From a virus, in IMG/VR virus record IMGVR_UViG_3300042881_003883, positions 1 through 64,000 of that record: a DNA stretch of 64,000 nucleotides; one strand, 5' to 3'. The notes under the pieces are model-generated. The model did not search any database. It saw only the letters and a list, made by a program, of their open reading frames with translations, and was not told the origin of the DNA. Both the position numbers and the translations under genes were made by a program. This document shows, piece after piece, positions 26,673 to 36,300 of this stretch. Positions within the stretch are counted from its first letter, which is position 1. Each line of letters opens with the position of its first letter.

Positions 26673-26993
26673 ATGAGAATAGATGCACCAAGTTTTTCGG
26701 GCTCAATTAACCAAGCACCTTCCGCATATGCAACCCTAAGTGGTTCATTTACTGGAAGTTTTACTGGTTCCTTTAAGGGAGATATTGAAGTAACAACTGC
26801 TGAATTTACTAACCTAAGTGTAAAAGATAGTTTACGATTAGGGTATGATAAAGGTAATACTACTCAATATGTATTGGTATCAAGTGGCTCTATTGCGGTT
26901 TCTGGTTCGATAGATTTACAAGGCGGTTCATTTAATGTGGATGGTGTAAATGTATTGGATTCAGCGATAGCATTTGCGATTGCATTGGGATAA
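26673..26993 (+). CDS. Small fibre-module protein
   Basis: 106 aa, first gene of the second fibre operon. It is built only of the short strands found in the giant fibres: 'LSGSFTGSFTGSFKGDIEV', 'VSSGSIAVSGSIDLQGGSF' and a C-terminal hydrophobic helix 'VLDSAIAFAIALG'. It looks like a one-module fibre, perhaps a connector or cap that trimerises with the large fibre. No enzyme motif, signal peptide or known family. The C-terminal helix is too short and too weakly hydrophobic to be called a membrane segment with confidence. Confidence 0.6.
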   Translation: MRIDAPSFSGSINQAPSAYATLSGSFTGSFTGSFKGDIEVTTAEFTNLSVKDSLRLGYDKGNTTQYVLVSSGSIAVSGSIDLQGGSFNVDGVNVLDSAIAFAIALG

Positions 26994-27004
26994 AAAAATA
27001 AAAT

Positions 27005-27337
27005 ATGGCAAATACATTTAAAAATAGTGTTAAAGGACCAGCCGGAACGGGTGGTTTAAGTGTTTATACGACTCCATCCAATGCTGTTGCAACGGTAATT
27101 GGGGTTAGTGTAGCAAATATTGTTGCTCAAAACATCAACGTTGATGTTCAGATAACTGATAACTCAGCTGGGGTAACAAAATATTTAATTAAAGGAGTAT
27201 TAATTCCACAAGGTTCATCAACTATTTTAGTAGGTGGTGACCAAAAAGTAGTATTAGAAGCAAATGACTCTATTACTGTAACATCATCGGTGAACACATC
27301 AGCTGATGTTGTAGTATCAGTATTAGAAATTACATAA
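27005..27337 (+). CDS. Small beta-sandwich virion protein
   Basis: 110 aa with nine or so predicted strands: 'VYTTPSNAVATVIGVSVANI', 'INVDVQITDNS', 'STILVGGDQKVVLEANDSI' and 'ADVVVSVLEIT'. This matches small head- or fibre-decoration proteins of marine myophages in general look, and it matches the two outer parts of the 12408 gene product. Each giant repetitive gene is thus accompanied by one copy of this domain. Likely role: adaptor that joins fibre to baseplate or decorates it; not proven. Start ATG follows 'AAAAAATAAAAT', an A-rich leader like many here. Confidence 0.55.
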   Translation: MANTFKNSVKGPAGTGGLSVYTTPSNAVATVIGVSVANIVAQNINVDVQITDNSAGVTKYLIKGVLIPQGSSTILVGGDQKVVLEANDSITVTSSVNTSADVVVSVLEIT

Positions 27338-27349
27338 ATATAAAGATTA

Positions 27350-30300
27350 ATGAAGTACGCAGGTAAGAATCCAAATGGTATTAATCAGGTCAGTCAAAGT
27401 TTACTATCGGTTGATGTAAACGGAGTACAGCAATTAACGGTATCAACGGCATCGTTAGATATCAACACTAAATTATCAGTTACTAATGGTGTTTTGGCAT
27501 CATCATATACTGGTTCTGCTTTTAGTGGTAGTAAATTTGTTGGTTCTCAATTTTCCGGCTCATTCTCTGGTTCATTTAGTGGTGATGGTTCAAATTTAAC
27601 CAAAATTCCATTTGAAGGATTAACCGCAGATGCACAATCTAAAATTCAAAGTGGAGATGGGACAGCTAGAATATCAAATAATAAACTTTCTATAAATGTT
27701 AATACTGATATAACCGGTTCTTTATTAACTACTGGAACGGTATCGGCATCTTTCTTAGCTGGAGATGGTTCAAACATAACAAATATATCAGCGGCATCGA
27801 TTGGTGATATTAATCGATTAAAATCAGGTTCAGCAACCGCAACCATTTCTCCTAATAAAGGATTAGAAGTAAATGTAGGAATCGTAACTGAAAAATATTT
27901 AGGAGTTAGTGGTTCTGCTCAAATAGCTGGTAATTTAAATGTAGATGGTACAACAACTTTAAAAAGTTTAAATGTAGCAGGTACAATTACCGCAACTGAA
28001 TTAAAAACAACATACATATCTTCATCAATAATATTTTCATCTGGTTCCAATAAATTTGGTGACCAATCTTCGGATACGCATGAATTTACTGGTTCGTTAA
28101 GAGTTAAAGATACAATACAAATACCATCATATACATCAAACCCAGTATCTGGTAAAGTTGGTGAAATATATTATAACACTTCAGATACTAACATATATCG
28201 TTGGACTGGATTGATATGGGAACCTGCGGCTGGTACGGCTGGTACATCAGGTACGAGTGGTACTTCAGGTACTTCAGGTACGTCTGGGACAAGTGGTACT
28301 TCTGGGACAAGTGGTAGTAGTGGTTCTTCTGGAGCTAGTGGTTCAAGTGGAAGTAGTGGTTCAAGTGGAAGTAGTGGAACATCTGGGACAAGTGGAACAT
28401 CTGGTAGTGGTGGAACATCTGGTAGTGGTGGTTCATCTGGTACAAGCGGAAGTAGTGGTACGAGAGGAACTAGTGGTTCATCTGGAACTTCTGGGACATC
28501 TGGTACAAGCGGAAGTAGTGGAAGTAGTGGAAGTAGCGGTACATCTGGAACTTCTGGAACAAGTGGAACTTCAGGTTCATCTGGTTCAAGTGGATTCGGT
28601 TCAAGCGGAACATCTGGAAGTGGTGGAACATCTGGTACAAGTGGTACACGTGGTACCTCTGGTTCTTCTGGAACCTCTGGTTCATCTGGAACATCGGGTT
28701 CTTCTGGAATAAGTGGTTCGTCTGGAACATCAGCAACAAGCGGAAGTGGTGGTACATCCGCAACAAGCGGAAGTAGTGGTTCAAGTGGAAGTAGTGGAAC
28801 ATCTGGTTCATCTGGTTCATCGGGAACGAGTGGTACTTCTGGAACAAGAGGAACTTCGGGAACTTCAGGAACTTCTGGGACTAGTGGGATATCTGGTTCG
28901 TCTGGTTCTTCTGGTTCTTCTGGAACATCTGGAACATCTGGAATATCTGGTTCAAGTGGTAGTAGTGGTTCAAGTGGAAGCTCGGGAACTTCTGGAACAA
29001 GTGGTACTCGTGGTACTTCTGGAACGAGTGGTATAGATGGAGTTGTTGGAGATGGTGGTACATCAGGTTCGTCTGGGAGTAGCGGTAGTAGCGGAACCTC
29101 TGGAAGTAGTGGTTCTTCTGGAACCTCTGGAACTAGCGGTTCATCAGGTACAAATTCAACGGCTGGTACGGGTGGAACGTCTGGTTCATCTGGAAGTAGT
29201 GGTTCATCTGGTACAAGTGGAACGAGTGGAACTTCAGGTTCTTCTGGGACAAGTGGAAGTAGTGGTTCTTCTGGAACATCTGGTTCTTCTGGAAGTAGTG
29301 GAACATCTGGAACATCTGGAACGAGTGGAATAAATGGATTAATAGGAAGTAGTGGTACAGGTGGAACTGCTGGAACTGGTGGTACATCTGGAAGTAGTGG
29401 TTCGTCTGGAACATCTGGCACAAGCGGAACTTCTGGAACATCTGGTACAAGCGGAACTTCTGGAACAAGAGGTACTGCTGGTAGTGGTGGTTCAAGTGGT
29501 TCTTCTGGAAGTAGTGGAACATCTGGAACGAGTGGAACATCTGGTTCTTCTGGAAGTAGTGGAACTTCTGGGACAAGTGGAAGTAGTGGAACTTCTGGGA
29601 CAAGTGGAAGTAGTGGAACTTCTGGAACAAGGGGTACTGCTGGTAGTGGTGGTTCATCTGGGACTAGTGGAAGTAGTGGAACATCTGGAAGTAGTGGAAC
29701 TTCTGGTTCGTCTGGTTCAAGTGGAACTTCTGGAACGAGTGGAACTTCTGGAACGAGTGGAACATCTGGTAGTAGTGGAACATCTGGTTCATCTGGTGTA
29801 TTAGCATTAACTGGTACAACTGATAATGGTGTAATCACATTAAACGGAACTGCACCAAACGCAACCGTTGAAAGTAATTTAAGATTCGATGGTACTACAT
29901 TAGCAGTAACTGGTAACGCTACAATTAGTGGTGACCTTACTGTAAGTGGTACAACAACATATATTAATACAACAACTCTTAATGTAGGTGATAATATCAT
30001 TACATTAAATGCAGATATTGGAGCAGCAACTGCACCAACTGAAAATGCTGGTATAGAAGTTAAGAGAGGAAACGCAGCAACAAAACAATTTTATTGGAAC
30101 GAATCAACTGATAGATGGTACGCTGATTCTGATTTACAATCTGCTGGTAATTTATATGGTACTCAAATAGATACTGGGCAAGGATTAACTGAAGTTCATT
30201 TGATGAACCAAAACGTTCGTACATCTGATACTATAACATTTGCTAGACTAAATCTTACAACAACAGGTAATGATTATTATTTTGCAGCAAATGGATTGAC

Positions 30301-33300
30301 AATGACAAGTATCTCAACTGGTGAAACCATTTGGAGAAACTTATCATCTTTACGTTTTACTGATAATAATGATTGGGATTATAATAGTTGGGCAGGATTA
30401 AAATTCATAAACGCATCTAAGAGAATTGTATTGGGTGTAGGGGGTAATGTTTTTACAGCAAACTCAGCACAAACTGGTAACTTATTGTTGGATAGAATTG
30501 ATACAATGTATTTATTCGATACAACTTATTATTTAAACACCGGTACTTCAAACTTAAACTCATTAACATTAGCTGGTAATTTAGTAGCAGCTCAAGTTAA
30601 TACTGGGCAAGGATTAACCGAAGTTCATTTGATGAACCAAAATGTTAGAACTACTGATAGTGTAACTTTTGCAAATATAACTGGTAATACAATTTATGTA
30701 GGTGGTGGCACTACATATTTTATTAATAATGATATATCTCGATTAAATTATATAAATGCTAATGCTTTCGCACAAGAGCAAGGTAGTGTATTAAAAATAA
30801 CATATCCAAATGGAGGTACATTAAATAATAGTACATCATCCGTAACTGGAGCAATAAAGATACGACTTCCTCAATCGTGGACAAACACTATGATGGAGTT
30901 AAAAGTTCGTATTTACAATTATAGTGGAGATACTTATTGGGAATACTCAATGGGTGGATATAATTATTCACCATCAACATCTTGGATTAATACAAATGCA
31001 AGTGTTGCTGGGGCAGCTGGGGCACCTGCATATACTGTTAGATTTGCACATGATGGTACTTATTGTACAATATTCATCGGTGAATTAGCAACAACTTGGT
31101 CATACCCTAAAATAGTTGTTACTGAGTTTATTGGTGGACATTCAAACTTCGCTGTATCTCAATGGGATGGTGATTGGGCTCTATCATTTGAAACAACATC
31201 ATTTGGTACTGTAACATCCACTAAAACTCCAACATTAAGAACTGGTAATTTTATAGCAGATGGTACAATAAGTGGTACATCGATAGATACTGGACAAGGT
31301 TCAACTGAAGTTCATTTAATGAACCAAAACATTCGTACAACGGATGATGTTACTTTTTCTACGATAAGAGGTACTAATTTTAGAGCATCAAACGCGTATT
31401 ACTTAGGTGAAAATAATTTTTATCTTAATTTAACAAATGGTGGTTGGTATTCTAATGTAAGGATTGCATCTGAAGTAGATATGAGGGCACCTATATTCTA
31501 TGATACGGATAATACTGCATATTATACAAATCCTGCTGGACTTTCTGTACTTAGCCATATCCAATTAGTAAATAACTGGGCTAACACTACTCCTAATGAT
31601 GGTGCAATAAATATTAGAGGACAGTATCCATCTATGACATTTAGAAATACTATATCCAATAATATGTGGTTAAGACATATGGATGGTAGTGGTGATATAC
31701 AACATTATTTTGCATCTGGCGTTGATAGTACTTCTTGGAGTATAAGACACTCAATGTTTACAAATGGTAGATTCTTCTCAGCTGAAAGCATGAGAACACC
31801 AATATTTTATGATTCAGATAATACCGCATACTATTTAGATGCAGCTAGTACTTCAAATATAAATGAAATAGTATCAGTAAGAGGGCAGTTTAGAAAAGCA
31901 CAAACAAACAACAATTATACTACCGCTGCTTTATGGACTGAATCATATAGCACTACAACCACTGGTATTGCTTTTCACATTAGTGGTGTTGTTGGTAAGT
32001 ATTTGGAAATGCGTACTGATGGTATTCTTTATTGGGAAAATGAAAAAGTTTGGACAGGTAGTACAGATGGTGCTGGTTCTGGATTAGATGCAGATTTATT
32101 AGATGGTCAACAAGGGACATATTATGACCATAGAATATATACTTCTACTGGAAATATTGCTGGTTCTTTTTTAGGAGGACATTATTCATCTGGGGGAACT
32201 GAAAAACCTAACTCAGCTACATTCGGAGCTGGTAAGTTAAAGGTAGCCATGCTTAGTAACGGAAACCTTGGATTTGGTGGAAGTTGGAATGATGTTCTAT
32301 GGATGTCAACTTATAATGGTGGTGATGTTAAACAAAGTTACGCAATTGTTGGAGATAAGTATGGTGATAACCTATGGTTCTCAAGACAAGCATTTGATTC
32401 TGCAACTTGGGGTACTGGTAGAAGATTGTGGCATAGTGGGGATACTACCATATCAACAACAGGTGATATGCGTTCTCCAATTTTCTATGATTCGGATGAT
32501 ACAACATATAGAATTGATGGAAATAGTACATCTGTTCTTAATAACTTAAATATTGCTGGAACTCTTACTGTAAATGGTACAATAAATTTAGGTAATGATT
32601 TCCAAATCGGTGATTATAAATATTTTGGAATCAATAACTTAGGTGCATCTGCAACTCAAGCTAGAAGATTTGAAGTTGCACGAATTGGTATTGATTTTAA
32701 TGATTGGAACTCTGTTGGTTTATTTGAAGTTGAACTTTCGGAAAATTACTACGATAAAGGTTTAAGAAAAAGATATATAGTTTCTTATGGATATGTTTCT
32801 GCAGCATCAGTTCAATTAGTTGAAGCAAATGGTATAGGTTCAAATCACTTCCAAGTAACTATTGGTTCTGAAGTAGTTGTAAGTGGTGACCATAGATACA
32901 TTCCTGTATATGTTGATGTTAGATATTACTCATCAGTTGATGCTCTTATTAGAACTACACGAAGTATTACTACCAATACAAATAGTGCAATTGGTGCGGT
33001 TTATATTAACACATCACCTTCTGCAACTAACATTTCCGATTTTACGGCAGATAGTATTGTATATCCAACTTCAGGTCAATTCGGTATTGCTGCACCAACA
33101 TTCTACGATTCGGATAATACATCATATTATATAGACCCATCTAATGGAGCAAATGGAATTTCTGCTAATTTACAGGGTAGAATTCAAGTTGGTACATTTA
33201 ATAATTCTCAAACTAATACTGGTGAGGCTTGGATTGGTAGAGCATCTGATAGAGCAGCCGGTGTATTAACTGTACAATTAGGTGGTGGTGCAGGTAGATA

Positions 33301-36300
33301 TTTAGAAGTAGTAGATAATGCTTGGACTACTGTTGAGTTTAGTGTAAATGATAGTGGTGTTGCTACTGCAGCAGCAAGTTTTAGAGCACCTATATTCTAT
33401 GATTCGAATAATACATCATATTATTTAGACCCTACATCAACAACATCGTTAAGAACTGTTGGTAGTTGGAGAAGTGATTCATCTACATGGGATGGTGAAT
33501 TTAGTGGTAAGATTCAATATCATTCTAATAATTGGTATTTCCAAGCTGCTGGAGACTGGATTTGGAGAAATTCAGGTGGTAGTAACGTAATTTATGGTAA
33601 CCAAAGTGGTGAATTGACTGCAACTGGGAACATGCGTTCACCTATATTCTACGATTCTGATAATACTGGGTATTATACAAATCCAGCAGGAACATCTCGT
33701 ATGAATGGAATTGCATTTGATGCAGCATCGCCTGTATATAGTGTAACCGCTGGAACATCATATCAACAACATTTTCAAATTAGAGAAGCAGGTGCTAGTG
33801 GTGCAAATGGTTCGGCCATTGCATACGCACCATCAATTGGTTTCCATTGGAGTGGTGTAGTTGCATCCAATATTACAATGGAAGCAAGTGGTAGAATTTC
33901 AATAAGAAATAATCCGGGTACATCATATGAAAATTTGGTTGCTAACAATATGTACGCATATGCATTCTATGATGAAAATAATACTGGATATTACTTAGAC
34001 CCTGCATCTACTTCTGTACTAAACGCAATTAGATTGGGTACATCTGCAAATAATTCTACATTATCTGGAGCTGGTGATTGGGGTGTTAGATTTACTACAG
34101 ACGTTGGATACATACAAATAGGACCTGCAAATAGTTCATATGCTCATATCTATACGGATAGAGGTAATTTCTATATGAACGTAAATGACCTTTATCTAAA
34201 TGGAAACCTTGTACCCGCATTTGGATATAATAGAGGTAGTGGTAACTTATTTGCAGCAATTTATTATGATGCAAATAATACTAATTATTATATAGATGGA
34301 GCATCAACATCAAACCTAAATGATTTACAAACTGCGGGAAGAGTTGTAATTGGTGGTAACTTTAGTAATAACGCATACAATTCAGTAGGTTCTGCTAGAT
34401 TACATTTTGGAGGAGGTAACTCTGATGCAAATGATAACTATTACATAGGTACTAATATAGAAGGTTATGGTGGTTCATATACTAAATTAGATTTAAGATG
34501 GCATACTGGTATCCGTATGGGTGCACAACCTGGATATGGTGGTATTCGTTTTTATGATACTGAAGATTTAGGTACGCTTATATTCTCAATTGGTACTGGT
34601 GATGCACATGTTAGGGTAACTAATAATTTATATGTAAATGGATACACTTATTTAGGAAATGGTAACGCTGATGAAACTCATATTAATGATACTTTAAGAG
34701 TTGGTGCAACCGATAGTGGTGATTCTCATTTCTATTTTGGAGAAGATTCATCATCTTGGTATGGTGACCATTGGTATTGGGATTCTGGATATAATGTTTA
34801 TAGATATAGTAGATTCGCTGGAACTGATTCCCTAATTCACTACCATGATACGAGAGATACTACTAGAATTACATATGCTAGAAATATTGTATTTGATGAT
34901 TTCGGAAAAGGTATAGTTGGTAACTATTCAGCAGAGAGATTACAATTGGTATTTGCTATGGGTGATTCATACAAACCAAATACGGCAGGTACATCAACGG
35001 CAAATATGTATGGTATTGGTTGGTCACATCCAAACGCAGGTGGATTAGGTGGAGCTAATAATCTTAATGACCACGGTTTATTGATTATCAATAATGGTAC
35101 ATTTAGAGCAGCAATTTCATCTAGAATTGTGGCATCTGAAGAAGTAAGAGGTACATTATTTAGAGATTACAATGATAGTGGGTATTATTTAGACCCTAAT
35201 ACAACTGGAATTTCTTTAAGAATAGGTGGAACTGTTCATTCAGGTGGAGCATTTAGTAGTGATGGTTATTCATCATCATCACCAAACGTTGTGACACGAA
35301 TAACTGCACCACAAGGAGCAGCATTTTCATCAGATGGTTCTACTGGAGCTATTAGAATTAAATTACCATTTAGGGGAAATAACCCTATGTGGACTATGAA
35401 GGTTCGAATTTATAATTACTCTACTAACCAAACATCAGAATATCTATTAGGTAATTATGCTTATGACCAAGGTGGTTATAACTCATCTGCTACTTTTATA
35501 GGTGGAGCAAGTGCAACTGCACATACTGTAAGATTTGGTAATCAGGACGGAGTTGATTGTGTTTGGATAGGTGAAACAAATACTGGATGGAGTTATCCGG
35601 TAGTTAGTGTTATTGATTTTACATCTGGATTTAGAAGTTCAAACGCTGATTCACAATCTAGAAATTGGAATATAGCAGTAGTAACATCATTTGGTACAGT
35701 CCAAACTGCAATAACGCCTGAAATTAGATTATCTAATACATACGCTCCTACATTTAGAGCTGATACGGATATGAGGGCACCAATTTATTATGATACCAAC
35801 ACTGCGTATTATATAAATGGTGATGGTGCATCAAACCTAAATACTCTACAAACTTATTCATATCAAGGTAATGGTAACGTAGGTGGAACTGGAAACGCAT
35901 CTTGGCATCCATCTGGTATCTATTCAGCTGGTTATAACTGGTTGTATGGTGGTATCAATATGAATGGTGGCACATTAGATGGAGCAGGTCCAATTTATGG
36001 TACTATATATTATGATAGAAATGATTCAGGATATTATGCAGACCCTGCATCAACATCTAATTTTTATAATTTAAATTTAACTGGAGCTAAACATACCTAC
36101 CTTACTATAAACCCTGGTAACGGATGGGAAGCAATGGTTCGTTATATTGGTGGTAGTGGTAGTAGTTGGTATGTTGGTAAACGTACATCAACTCAATTGT
36201 TAGGTAGTACTGATGCATTCCATATGTATTCTGAAACTGCCGGTAGAACAGTTGGTGGATATGATACTGCTGGTAATCATTACGCATATGGTTCATCAAG

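Noticed and set aside
28171-30000. 609-aa minus-strand open frame
   Set aside because: Same effect over the Gly-X-Y tract of the S74 fibre; no promoter or start signal, and the + frame runs from 27350 to 39133 with a recognised S74 end.
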